A stretch of DNA of 50,299 nt. Source: Candidatus Cryptobacteroides choladohippi. GTDB lineage: Bacteria > Bacteroidota > Bacteroidia > Bacteroidales > UBA932. A program made the translations under genes and the position numbers. Every line of letters starts with the position of its first letter. The stretch's first letter is position 1. The notes under the pieces were generated by a model. That model was given only the letters and a program-made list of their open reading frames with translations, did no database searches and was not told where the DNA came from. This document shows, piece after piece, positions 8,401 to 16,664 of this stretch. The stretch spans positions 1-50,299 of the forward strand of contig JAGHSF010000017.1 of assembly GCA_018065985.1 (NCBI GenBank), read 5' to 3'.

Positions 8401-10644
8401 CTTGTACTCTATCTTCAACGATGGATGCGTGAGCTGTCGGTCATCGCCGTCAGCTACATTTATCTTCACCTTCGCACTGCCGGCACCAAGAAGAGATGAT
8501 GCCATGTGGTCGGTGACGCCAAGGCTGCATCGGCCTTTGGTGCTGTTGGTCAGTTCGATCCCAAGAGGGATATCCTTGCCTGAATACGCTGTGTTGCTGA
8601 ATTCAAGAGTCTCCCCGGTCGCATCCACAACCTTCACCTCTATGTTATAATATGCCCAGTTGTCGTCGGAGGCCACGAAATTGATTCCAAACCTGCCATT
8701 GTCGCCGACTGCCACCGTGCCACTTGCACACTCGTTCCAATACCGCTTGACCACATACTCCACCTTGGCTCCGGAAAGATTGTGTCCGGAGTATGCCTTC
8801 ACGGTACCTGAAACGTTTATGGTCTCGCCAGGCAGATAGAAGCAGTCGGACTTGTCCCAGACAAGTTCATATGACGGGAGGACAAACTGGTCGATTCTCA
8901 CGGCCTTGTCGCCAAGGGGCTTGCGGGCTCCGTCAAATGCATGGAGCTGGAACATTCCACCCTTTTCGATACCTTCGAGGGCGAATTCCCCTGCGGCTGA
9001 GCCAAACTCATTCACTGAGAGATACTTGCGACCTATCTCCTTGTTATCCATGTCGCACAGCACGACGGTGACCGTCTTGCCGGCCGGGCTTGCCTTGTAT
9101 TCGTATCTTCCTTCATACAGAACGACCTTGAACTTCAGGGTCTCCCCCGGCTTGTATGCAGAGCGGTCGGTGAGGACCTCGGCATATTGGAAATCGTTCG
9201 AGCCGGGATTCTCGGAAACAGCCTGTGGCGTGTACCATCGGTCCAGGCTGACAGAGCGGCTGCGGCGGATGTTCCGGCCATCATTGCAAACGGCACGGAC
9301 GCTGAGATTCGCCTTCTTGTTTGAAACAAGGGAATTGAAAGACGCAGGGAGATAAGTGTAACCGTCCAGCTCTACCTGAGATTCTGCGACCACCCTGTCG
9401 GATACGTCAACAAGTTCCAGCTTGCAGGCCTTCAGCGGTTCTCCTGTCATGTAATCGGCAACATAGACTGCATGACCCCGGGCATCCCTCTTCGTGGAGA
9501 TCGACAGAGTGTACTTGTTATAGTTTACAGTCTCGACTATCTTGCCGCTGGAACATTTGATTTCATATGCACCATCCTGCAGGGTGGACGGGATCTGGGT
9601 CTTCAGCTCATCCATCACATAGAAGCTGTTGTCTTTGTTGAACAGCATGATGCTCCACACCGATTTCTTGTCCTGCAGCACCTGGACCTGGACCTTTCCA
9701 AGATTCCTCAGGCGTGCTGTCAGCTCACCCTTTGACACGCTGAGCTGTATTTCCTTGGATTCAAGTGTCTTGACAAGATTGTCCACGCCGGTACAGCAGG
9801 CTGCTATCTCGGCCTCATTTCCCTTGAACTTCGAACGCTCATCGATGAAGGCCTTGCACTTGGAATGGAAATCGGAGAATTCCTTTGAACTTGTCTTGCT
9901 GTCATTGCTCAATCTGTTGAACTCGAGCGACAGAAGGAGCTCTCTGGGAAGCATGGCAGCAGCTTTGCCGGAGCAGTCTTTGGCTATCGCCTTCAAGACA
10001 TCCTCGCGTGTTGAATCGTACACACGCTGTGCACGGGTAAAACGCACAAAGGCTTCCTGCGGATACCGGTCTTTTGCCATGCTGTCCACTTCCTCGTCAG
10101 CATCCTTGAAGGAACGCGCGAATAGGGACCAGAGCACGAATTCATAATCGTTCCTGGTATGATTCTCAAGGTACGGGCCGTATGCGAGATTCGACATGAG
10201 TCCCAGTCGGCCATAGAACGCGGAGTGGCGGCCGGCCTCGAGTTTCTTCCTGTTCTCAGCGGCAAACCGGTATGCAGCGGACAGATCACCGCGTGAAAGA
10301 TAGTAAGAGGCAACCACAATGGGCTCGCCATATTCCAGAACATCCTTCCTGAAATCATCCGAGGCATCTTTGCTATCCTTCCAGCTGATTCTGGTACGGA
10401 CATCTACAGAAAGGGAAGCCGCTTCATAGAAATCCCACGGCAGTTTCTGCTTGACAGCTTCGGCCTTGATGCGGCCAAGGACCTCAAGCTGGGTCTTGGG
10501 CTTGTCAGACTTCTGAGCCTGATCGAACTCCTTCCAGAGGGAAGTCAAAGCTCGGCCTTTGTTATCATTTGAATCTGCCATGACGTTCATTGTACCTGCA
10601 AAAGTCAACGCAATAAATGCAATCAGAAAAGTTAACCGTTTCAT
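5488..10644 (-). CDS. Alpha-2-macroglobulin-like protein without a thioester
   Basis: The 1,718-residue product starts with a signal peptide (about residues 1-23) and should be periplasmic or cell-envelope bound. A helical N-terminal region of about 300 residues precedes macroglobulin-type beta domains. The MG2-like block YKPGETLKFKVVLYEG lies near residue 497, the alpha-2-macroglobulin core block LAWEPFLRSDRNG near 1051, and a helical thioester-like domain with NSDGGFGWFEG near 1314. The CxEQ thioester motif expected just ahead of that helical domain is missing, so it probably cannot trap proteases covalently. Bacterial members are thought to protect the envelope from proteases, but the role here is unproven. 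Its ATG overlaps the folC stop by four bases (ATGA), implying coupled translation. No neighbouring pbpC is present. Confidence 0.82.
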   Translation of the reverse strand: MKRLTFLIAFIALTFAGTMNVMADSNDNKGRALTSLWKEFDQAQKSDKPKTQLEVLGRIKAEAVKQKLPWDFYEAASLSVDVRTRISWKDSKDASDDFRKDVLEYGEPIVVASYYLSRGDLSAAYRFAAENRKKLEAGRHSAFYGRLGLMSNLAYGPYLENHTRNDYEFVLWSLFARSFKDADEEVDSMAKDRYPQEAFVRFTRAQRVYDSTREDVLKAIAKDCSGKAAAMLPRELLLSLEFNRLSNDSKTSSKEFSDFHSKCKAFIDERSKFKGNEAEIAACCTGVDNLVKTLESKEIQLSVSKGELTARLRNLGKVQVQVLQDKKSVWSIMLFNKDNSFYVMDELKTQIPSTLQDGAYEIKCSSGKIVETVNYNKYTLSISTKRDARGHAVYVADYMTGEPLKACKLELVDVSDRVVAESQVELDGYTYLPASFNSLVSNKKANLSVRAVCNDGRNIRRSRSVSLDRWYTPQAVSENPGSNDFQYAEVLTDRSAYKPGETLKFKVVLYEGRYEYKASPAGKTVTVVLCDMDNKEIGRKYLSVNEFGSAAGEFALEGIEKGGMFQLHAFDGARKPLGDKAVRIDQFVLPSYELVWDKSDCFYLPGETINVSGTVKAYSGHNLSGAKVEYVVKRYWNECASGTVAVGDNGRFGINFVASDDNWAYYNIEVKVVDATGETLEFSNTAYSGKDIPLGIELTNSTKGRCSLGVTDHMASSLLGAGSAKVKINVADGDDRQLTHPSLKIEYKLRSGSKVLAGGKALPGDTVEIDMSGMPSGQYEFCAEARAKGPQGEYSSTQYLNIIKVADEDTALSFDSEAFFKEIRSDDIALQVGATNGPTWAVVELYGSGDELLEKKMVKLSGEKGKPGSLQTVRFPYKASYPSSVRLRVFWFKNAGSRSYSMYVNNEEKRSFLPIEFTRFLDTTAPGHEYTFSIRTDAGVECAATVYDVSTETVMPNRWSRVIAPGKPSPTVSYDEACGTNDSGYSISTKGMGRMVMKNSATVLNAEMASVEEDAVMYEAAPVGNAMDESLSSDGNAAPAVREDFASTLAWEPFLRSDRNGVINFTFRTNDKLSRYYVQLFAHDRDMRTNVLCGEMTVTLPVKVSVVEPQGLYRGDRYVVRVSVANSCDKKVSGKLNVRFIDGDDYRNGKTIMSRNTRLSVPARGNASSSVELKAVGDISKLGMLISFDADDKQFGSDAVFVSVPVSVPVQTITEAHSAIMHPDDDRTELENMLRSMFVNSDGLEADMREISIRQLLGEALPKSIEPESDNVLALTDALYARHLLSKLGGGQFDNSEIESKIRACHNSDGGFGWFEGMKSSSVVTTVVLERFAAMGKKFDGLESAVRFLDLAQLGSARLPYWCGGIDDAKYMYVRAMYADVPFNTRGLDPERLKAFRKYAKDYLVPTDGRGLEGRILEKARRLLTLRTLMATSAGESLSKSWGVASVSKLASSLKADTESLFEYAVEHKCGGWYFPNAVMPFRGLLESELYAHSLLCDLLSTTGRRDMADGIRLWMMVQKETQQWDSDPAYIQALNSVFHGGEDILATKVMALSATVKLPFAGIQPSGNGFTLERKYFVRHEDEEWKEMHDGDVLTVGDAVRADYCIWSEENRSFVRLNVPRPACLRPENQLSGRYGWWMSPLRADGWYVFTPQAYRCVKADRTEYWFDSYPEEHTTISEMFFVTQEGSFQSAVPEIESLYAPHYRANAAGTAPMRAE

Positions 10645-11894
10645 ACTGCACAGTTGTTTTTCAAATATAGTAATGCCTCGGATACTACAAAAGTACTGCC
10701 ACCGATAAAGACAAGAGGATTCTCCAATGATTCAGCGGCCCGCAGAGCCGCCTGAACCCCGTCGGCAACGCTATCAGAGCACGTTGTATGAAGATCGGGG
10801 CGCAGTTCAGAAAGACGAAGGGCAAGTCTTGCTGCAGGCAAAGCACGGGTTGTGTCCGGAGACACGAGCACATACTCTGCAGAAGAAGGCAGCAGAGACG
10901 AAATGCCGTCCAGGTCCTTGTCTGCCATCACCCCGTATACGATTACAAGCGGACGGCCCAATGCCTCGAGCTTGGAAAAGACAAGTTTGAGCGCAGGAGG
11001 ATTGTGACCTATGTCACAGATGACGTCAGGTGCCGTATGCACGAGTTCCCAACGCCCATGAAAGCCTGTTACACGACCAGCCCGGCTAAGGCTGTCACGG
11101 TTGCACTGGAGTCCAAGAATGTCGAAAACAGCATTGACCGTCCTTGAGTTGACAAGACTGCAAGGTCCTTCGATGTCAGAGATGGCAGATTGTGGTGTCG
11201 GCCAGTCATCGGCGAAATAAAGTCTGGAACCGGTTTCGGAGGCGAGTTTCACGAATACAGGGTCTGTTTCAGGATCATGCCCCCAGACCAGCGCCGGTAC
11301 GCCAGGTTTGAAAATCCCTGCCTTCTGAGCGGCAATCAGAGATCTCGTAGCGCCAAGGATGGCGCAATGGTCCAGGCCGATACTGGTTATGACAGACAAT
11401 TTCGGTGATACGATATTGGTACTGTCAAGCAATCCCCCGAGGCCAACCTCGATCACCGCATAATCAACCTTGGATACGGCAAACCACCAGAAAGCCATGG
11501 CCGTCGTCACCTCAAAGAATGAACGTCCTTCCAGATCCGCTGAATCAAGGAAATTCAAGACATCAGACTCAGGAATCATACTGAAAGAATCCCCATCCAC
11601 GATCTTGATTCTCTCCCTGAAGTCAAGAAGATGCGGAGATGTGTACAGACCGACTTTCAAACCATTGCCGGCAAGACCTGCCGCAATCATGGAACAGACA
11701 GATCCCTTGCCGTTGGTACCTGCGACATGAATGCAGCGGAAACTTTCCTGAGGGTTTCCCAATGAAGCTGCGAGGGCCTTCATCCCCTCCAGGCCAGGTT
11801 TATAGGCATCAGATGTGAAGCCGACACTTTGCACACTCTGATGGCGTTCAAACAGATCGTGTATCCTCGACTGATACTCTTCGTGACTGTACAT
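10641..11894 (-). CDS. folC: Folylpolyglutamate synthase / dihydrofolate synthase
   Basis: FolC is a cytoplasmic ATP-dependent Mur-ligase-like enzyme that adds glutamate to dihydropteroate and folates. The 417-residue protein contains the P-loop HVAGTNGKGSVCSM near residue 55, the family block YTSPHLLDFRERIKI, VIEVGLGGLLDSTN, and the C-terminal ligase domain with DIGHNPPAL. Length is normal for the family. It starts just right of the ompA terminator, so it needs its own promoter. A TATATTTG box (complement of 11899-11906) ends 4 nt before the ATG with no good -33 partner, so the true start of transcription is unclear. It overlaps the downstream macroglobulin gene by four bases, although the two products have no obvious functional link. 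Confidence 0.95.
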   Translation of the reverse strand: MYSHEEYQSRIHDLFERHQSVQSVGFTSDAYKPGLEGMKALAASLGNPQESFRCIHVAGTNGKGSVCSMIAAGLAGNGLKVGLYTSPHLLDFRERIKIVDGDSFSMIPESDVLNFLDSADLEGRSFFEVTTAMAFWWFAVSKVDYAVIEVGLGGLLDSTNIVSPKLSVITSIGLDHCAILGATRSLIAAQKAGIFKPGVPALVWGHDPETDPVFVKLASETGSRLYFADDWPTPQSAISDIEGPCSLVNSRTVNAVFDILGLQCNRDSLSRAGRVTGFHGRWELVHTAPDVICDIGHNPPALKLVFSKLEALGRPLVIVYGVMADKDLDGISSLLPSSAEYVLVSPDTTRALPAARLALRLSELRPDLHTTCSDSVADGVQAALRAAESLENPLVFIGGSTFVVSEALLYLKNNCAV

Positions 11895-11910
11895 GACACA
11901 AATATAGACA

Positions 11911-11944
11911 AAAAAAAGAAGAGCTCCGGTTTGCGGAGCTCTTC
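11911..11944 (-). terminator. Rho-independent terminator of ompA
   Basis: A perfect 11-bp stem (GAAGAGCTCCG at 11918-11928 with CGGAGCTCTTC at 11934-11944, 5-nt loop) is followed on the minus strand by seven T (11917-11911). It lies 19 nt after the ompA-like stop codon and points that way. The plus-strand side lacks a strong T run. Confidence 0.9.
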
Positions 11945-11963
11945 AATATTTAAGTAAATTCAA

Positions 11964-13160
11964 TTACTTGCTGATGACGCCTGCGCGATCGAGAGCTGAC
12001 CTTGAACCAGCTACAACCTCGTTGGTAACGGTGAAGTCGTCTGCGTTGAGACCATACTTGCCAGTAAGGAGGTTGAAGATGTAATCAGCACGCTTCTTAG
12101 AGAGCTTCTCGTTGAGTGACTTAGAACCAGTCTTTGCGTCAGCCTTACCGGTGATGACGAGCTTCTGGCCAGCGTTCTGTGCGAGAGCGGTCTTAACCTG
12201 ATAGTCGAGGTGTGCGAGCTCCTTCTCTGAAAGGGTAGCCTTGCCAATCTCGAAGTAAGCAACGATGGGGTTCTCAGCGAGATCAACAGCGTTGCACTTG
12301 GGAGCGTTGCGGAGAGCCTCGAGTTCCTTGCGGAGAGCCTCGTTCTCCTTTGCGAGAGCGTTCTTGGCTGCCTCAGCTGCTGCAGCATCTGCTGCGAGCT
12401 TCTCGTTCTGAGCGCGGAGAGCGTTAGCTGCTGCCTCAGCTGCTGCGAGAGCTGCACCTGCTGCTGCGAGGGTGGTAGACTTGCGGGTCCAGTTGTTCTT
12501 GCCAAGGTTGAAGTTGAGGCCGAGAGTTGCAGAAGCAACACCACCGAAGCACTCACCATTGAATACCTGTGCACGCATGCCAACCCACTCTACTGCGGGA
12601 ACGATGCTTACAACGCCACCGAGACGGATAGGAATCTCAAGACCGAGACCAGCTGCGAAAGAGCGCTCCTCAACATTGACCATCTTGTCCTGGAATGCGT
12701 AACCAGCGGTGAGGTAACCTACGAAGCTGATGCAACGGGTCTCCTTGTAGCCACCGAAGAGGTTGCTGAAGTTTACGAGACCGTCAGCGTGGATGTAGTT
12801 GTACTGAGCACCATTCTTCTTTGAGGTAGCGAACTCTGCGCCAGTTCCCTCTACGAGCTTGCCGTTTACAAGACCGGTCCAGCCGATACGTGCACCATAG
12901 CAAGGATCGAACCACTTACCGAGGTTAGCCTTAACGTTGAGGCCCATACCCTGCTTGAAACCTTTCTCACCCTTGAAGAGCTCGGTGAGGTGATCCTGAT
13001 CATGGTTGAGACCACCAGCTACCTGGATGAACCAGTTGTCGAAGAATTTGTTTGTCTCATAGGGGCCATACTGCTTGTTGCCGTTAGCATCCCTGTTAGT
13101 CTCCTGTGCAAATGAAGCTGCACTGATAAGGAGAGCTGCGATAACGAAAAATTTTTTCAT
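11964..13160 (-). CDS. OmpA family outer-membrane protein
   Basis: The 398-residue protein begins with a signal peptide (MKKFFVIAALLISAASFA, cleavage before QE). Residues about 25-220 look like an eight-stranded outer-membrane barrel, with alternating aromatic strands and GLNFNLGKNNW as the last one. An Ala/Glu/Lys-rich coiled-coil linker follows (about 228-285). A C-terminal OmpA peptidoglycan-binding domain (about 295-398) has VAYFEIGKATLSEKE and LNEKLSKKRADYI. It should tie the outer membrane to the cell wall. It is a single-gene unit with its own promoter and terminator, and its codon use matches that of the most highly expressed genes in the window. I leave the symbol blank because several OmpA paralogues are usual in these genomes. 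Confidence 0.93.
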   Translation of the reverse strand: MKKFFVIAALLISAASFAQETNRDANGNKQYGPYETNKFFDNWFIQVAGGLNHDQDHLTELFKGEKGFKQGMGLNVKANLGKWFDPCYGARIGWTGLVNGKLVEGTGAEFATSKKNGAQYNYIHADGLVNFSNLFGGYKETRCISFVGYLTAGYAFQDKMVNVEERSFAAGLGLEIPIRLGGVVSIVPAVEWVGMRAQVFNGECFGGVASATLGLNFNLGKNNWTRKSTTLAAAGAALAAAEAAANALRAQNEKLAADAAAAEAAKNALAKENEALRKELEALRNAPKCNAVDLAENPIVAYFEIGKATLSEKELAHLDYQVKTALAQNAGQKLVITGKADAKTGSKSLNEKLSKKRADYIFNLLTGKYGLNADDFTVTNEVVAGSRSALDRAGVISK

Positions 13161-13235
13161 AAATAAATACTAATATTAGTTGTAACTATCAACTTACTGC
13201 TGGCGATGCCGGAGCAAAAACGCCAAATAACCACG

Positions 13236-13268
13236 CAAAGATATATAATTTTTCGGAAGAAGTACAAT
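13236..13268 (-). promoter_or_regulatory. Promoter of the ompA-like gene
   Basis: On the minus strand TATCTTTG (complement of 13236-13243) matches the Bacteroidota -7 consensus TAnnTTTG exactly. ATTG (complement of 13265-13268) lies 21 nt upstream as a near match to the -33 TTTG. The implied leader is about 70 nt, and the whole signal fits in the 124-nt gap between the bat operon and the gene. Confidence 0.7.
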
Positions 13269-13284
13269 ATTTCACCAAAAAATA

Positions 13285-15900
13285 TCAAATCACGCCAAGT
13301 TCGGATGATCTCATCCATCCCTGTCTGCCGTCCGAAAGCTCGATATTGCTCCAGTCCGACACACTGTCGAGAATCCTGACTTTCGTGCCTTCGTGCAGGA
13401 CAAAGAGGTCAACTGCCGATTCTCTGGCCGGAGAGCTCTTGACTGAAGACACGGCTCTGACAACTATGGCCTCATCGGCACTGATGGCATCCTTCCTGCC
13501 CGCAAGAGAGAAAAGAAGTGCGCAGGTGCAGCAGGCAAAGAGCGCCAGAGATGCGAAGAACCCGGCTTTCCTTGCCGCAACTGAAGAACCCAGCAGGAAA
13601 AGGAGAGCCATTCCCAGTGCTGCGGCGAACAGCAGCAGGAACACAAGCGCCCACATATCTGTGGAAAGGATACGCCTGGCTTCCCGGAACCATGTCTTGA
13701 GGAAGAATTCGGGGACGGCCTCGATCCTGTCCTGAATCTGCGAGTTGGCGAATTCGAGGTTAAATCTGGCATCCTTGTTTGAAGGGTCAAGCTTCAGGGC
13801 CCTTTCGTATGCAATTATGGATTCGGCAAGCTCTCCGTTTCTGAAGTGGGCATTGCCTATGTTGTACTGCAGCTCGGAAGCGTCGAGACCGAGATCCGCC
13901 ACAGCCTCCCAGTTCCGGAGGGCATCATCCCAGCGGCTCTCGGCGTAGGCCTGTGCAGCAGCATTCCAGAGCGAGTCGGCTGCAGGGAGCGAAGCGGCGG
14001 ACAGCGTCGCCGGCATCGCAAGCACTGCGGCAAGAAGAACCGCAAGCTTGCCCGCAGATGAAGGTTTGCGGTATTTTTTCATGCTTTCGTCCATGGTTGA
14101 TATGACAGAGACAGCGCTCTCGTAGTGGCTGTTCATGGCATCATGCCCGGCATCAGGAGAGTATCTTGCGAACTCGCATGCATCCAGAAGGGAGACAAAA
14201 TCAGATGCAACGCCCTCGGAAACACCCTTCTCGATGAGCCGGGAGAGTATGTTTTCCTTGCTCATGTCAGTGGCATCCATTCCGAGCTTGTCGGAAACAT
14301 AACCCAGAAGCGCCTTGTGGAGCTCCTCATAAAAGGCGGAGTAGAGGTTCCTGCCCAGATAGTCCCCGGCAAGAGCGAGACGACGGCGTGCCATCTTGGT
14401 TGCCGAACGTCTGCGGCTAAGTGCAACATCGGCATTGCGGGCGGTGAGCTTCTGAAGGATGAAGTACAGCGCACATGCAATGGCGGCGAGGAGTGCAGCA
14501 AGACTCCAGAACAGTCCGGAACCGGCGAACATCCCGCTGCTCTTGCGGAGTGCAGGGACAGCGCTTGCGATATACCTGATGTCGGAACCCAGAGACTTGA
14601 CATCCTTGCGATTGGTCGAAGCGACAAGCTGGCCGGCATTCTGCTGGACGCCGAGGTCTGCGCCGCGGCTCACCGAAACCGGCATCTCGGCACTCTTCAG
14701 GGTGACATATTTCCCTGCCTGGACGTCATAGTATGAATACTCCACCGGTCCCAGCACAAAATCACCGTGACTTCGTGGAATGAAAGGATATTCGAACGTC
14801 TTCGAAGTGGCCGTTTCGGTAGTCTTCACGTCATAAACCTCGAAATCGGAAGGAAAATCGATCTTGGGTGCATCAAGGAGCGCGACGTTGCCTTTTCCCG
14901 AAATGGTAACCGTGATGGATGCTGCATCATGCGTCTTGAGCGAGTCGCGGCTGAGCGATGCATCCATCCTGAATGTGCCGACTCCGCCTCCGAATGATGC
15001 GGGAGCACCGGCCGGAACCGGAGTGACATGCACCGTGTATGCCTGGGATGCCACCCTCTTGCGGACAGTCTGATAATCATCCTGGAAGAAACTGTCGAAA
15101 ATGCTTCCTGTCCCTGAATGGGGAGCCCTGACATTCACCAGACACACAAGTTCGGCAGGGTCGATCCTTATGTCTCCGGCCTGCTGAGGGATGAGTGTCC
15201 ATGAGCGGAGAATGGCCGAGTTGTATATGACATCACCTACGTTCTCACGTTTGAACTCAATGTTTGTGGGAGCCATGACCTCCTGGCTCCAGAATCCGTT
15301 GAAAGTAGGGAAACGGGCGTCTTCGAATCCGGCTATGTTCACCCTCTGATAGAGTTTCATGGTCGCCGTGATCGTCTCGCCCACAACAGCCTTTGACTTG
15401 CTGAGACTGAAACGGAGGAAGATGTCATCGCCGCCGGCACCACCTGACGCAGTCTGCGAAGCACCCTCCTGCCCTCTGCTCTGCTGGCCTTGCTGAGCCT
15501 GGCCGGATTGAGCCGAACCGTTGGACACGACCTCTATGCTGTGCCTTCCGGAAATCACAGACTCGCCTTTGACGACAGCAGTGGCGGACGGAAGCTGGAA
15601 CTTGCCGGTCTTCCTAGGCAGAAGTACATAGGTATAGGTGGTCTGCGAAGTCTTGGTACGCTGGCCGTTTATGATGCTCAGGGACGTGGATGTACCCTTC
15701 TGAGGGCCCCACACAAGCTGGAAGTCGTCGCTCGCAGCCCAGTCGAATGAACTGGGAGCATTCTCTCCTGAAATGACGAAGGTCACGTTGAACTGTTCAT
15801 CCAGCGCCACCAGATTGGGAGCCTGCACCTTGAGACTGGTCTGGGCAAATGCATTGAATGCAATTGCCAGAACCGTCAATATCGCCATCATTCTTTTCAT
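13285..15900 (-). CDS. BatD-BatE fusion protein (aerotolerance operon)
   Basis: This 871-residue membrane protein appears to carry two bat gene products in one frame. Residues 1 to about 605 are BatD-like: signal peptide MKRMMAILTVLAIAFNAFA, beta-rich periplasmic repeats, a membrane helix near 462-481, then a cytoplasmic segment. Residues from Met607 are BatE-like: a second signal-like stretch (MKKYRKP, then a hydrophobic run ending near 635), TPR repeats with LQYNIGNAHFRNGELAESI, two membrane helices (about 749-795) and a C-terminal SH3-like domain ending GWMRSSELGVI. In Bacteroides fragilis the bat operon was tied to aerotolerance; the mechanism is unknown. I chose the ATG at 15900 over an upstream TTG because it forms TAATG with the batC stop. 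Internal initiation at Met607 (14082) is possible. Confidence 0.85.
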   Translation of the reverse strand: MKRMMAILTVLAIAFNAFAQTSLKVQAPNLVALDEQFNVTFVISGENAPSSFDWAASDDFQLVWGPQKGTSTSLSIINGQRTKTSQTTYTYVLLPRKTGKFQLPSATAVVKGESVISGRHSIEVVSNGSAQSGQAQQGQQSRGQEGASQTASGGAGGDDIFLRFSLSKSKAVVGETITATMKLYQRVNIAGFEDARFPTFNGFWSQEVMAPTNIEFKRENVGDVIYNSAILRSWTLIPQQAGDIRIDPAELVCLVNVRAPHSGTGSIFDSFFQDDYQTVRKRVASQAYTVHVTPVPAGAPASFGGGVGTFRMDASLSRDSLKTHDAASITVTISGKGNVALLDAPKIDFPSDFEVYDVKTTETATSKTFEYPFIPRSHGDFVLGPVEYSYYDVQAGKYVTLKSAEMPVSVSRGADLGVQQNAGQLVASTNRKDVKSLGSDIRYIASAVPALRKSSGMFAGSGLFWSLAALLAAIACALYFILQKLTARNADVALSRRRSATKMARRRLALAGDYLGRNLYSAFYEELHKALLGYVSDKLGMDATDMSKENILSRLIEKGVSEGVASDFVSLLDACEFARYSPDAGHDAMNSHYESAVSVISTMDESMKKYRKPSSAGKLAVLLAAVLAMPATLSAASLPAADSLWNAAAQAYAESRWDDALRNWEAVADLGLDASELQYNIGNAHFRNGELAESIIAYERALKLDPSNKDARFNLEFANSQIQDRIEAVPEFFLKTWFREARRILSTDMWALVFLLLFAAALGMALLFLLGSSVAARKAGFFASLALFACCTCALLFSLAGRKDAISADEAIVVRAVSSVKSSPARESAVDLFVLHEGTKVRILDSVSDWSNIELSDGRQGWMRSSELGVI

Positions 15901-16664
15901 TACCAATTCTTTTCCTTTTGTTTTGACTGCAGCAGAGCGGCCTTTTCCTTGTTGACCTTGTCCTGGGTCTTCTTCTCCTGGGCCTGGATGGCCTGGAGCA
16001 TCTGCTGGGCCTGCTGCTCTGATATCTGCGGCTGCCGGCCCTGCTGACTGTCCTGATCCTGGTTGTTCTGATCCTGACCGTTCTGATTCTGGTCATTCTG
16101 ATTCTGATCCTGATCGTTCTGCTGGTCCTGGCTATCCTGATTCTGCTGGTTGTCCTGATTATTCTGGTTCTGATCGTCCTGCTGGTTCTGATCGCTCTGA
16201 TCGTTCTGATCGTTCTGACCGCCGCCGCCATTCTGCTGATTCTCGAGCATCTTCTTGGCGTAGATGTAGTTCTCCTTGGCATCAAGGTCGCCCGGATTCC
16301 TCAGCAGAGACTCTCTGAAGGCCTCAACGGCAGCAGCATAGTCCTTGTTCTGCAGGGCCACATCGCCTGCATTGAAGTGGTAATCGGAAGCGTTCTTGTG
16401 CACGGATGCATTTTCCTTGACAGCATCCAGGGCCTTCTGAGCCCCCTGGTAATCCTCCTGACGGTACAGTGAAGAGGCAAGGTTGTACTGCCCTGCCACC
16501 GATGAGGTATCCTTGAGCACGGCTTTCCTGTAATCGATCTCAGCCGCCGCATAGTCCTTCCTGTTGAATTTCCTGTTGCCGGCACGCACCTCATGCCTGT
16601 CGACCTGGGCCATGACAGGCAGGCACAATGCTGCAAAGGTCAATATGGCAATCAATCTTCTCAT
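15900..16664 (-). CDS. batC: BatC-like TPR protein with a Gln/Asn/Asp-rich tail
   Basis: The 254-residue protein has a signal peptide (MRRLIAILTFAALCLPVMA) followed by TPR repeats (about 30-140: AAAEIDYRKAVLKD, AGQYNLASSLYRQ, YAAAVEAFRESLLRNPGD). Residues about 142-209 are almost only Gln, Asn and Asp in DQNQ/NDQN-type repeats. A charged helix (QAQQMLQAIQAQEKKTQDK) ends the protein. TPR domains mediate protein contacts, and BatC is expected to bind BatB or BatD on the periplasmic side. The ATG overlaps the batB stop (ATGA), and its own stop overlaps the batD start (TAATG). The polar tail is low complexity, so its length may vary between strains. Confidence 0.85.
   Translation of the reverse strand: MRRLIAILTFAALCLPVMAQVDRHEVRAGNRKFNRKDYAAAEIDYRKAVLKDTSSVAGQYNLASSLYRQEDYQGAQKALDAVKENASVHKNASDYHFNAGDVALQNKDYAAAVEAFRESLLRNPGDLDAKENYIYAKKMLENQQNGGGGQNDQNDQSDQNQQDDQNQNNQDNQQNQDSQDQQNDQDQNQNDQNQNGQDQNNQDQDSQQGRQPQISEQQAQQMLQAIQAQEKKTQDKVNKEKAALLQSKQKEKNW

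Noticed and set aside
15901..15906. TTG start two codons upstream for batD
   Set aside because: The ATG at 15900 forms TAATG with the batC stop and gives a normal signal peptide start, so it fits better.
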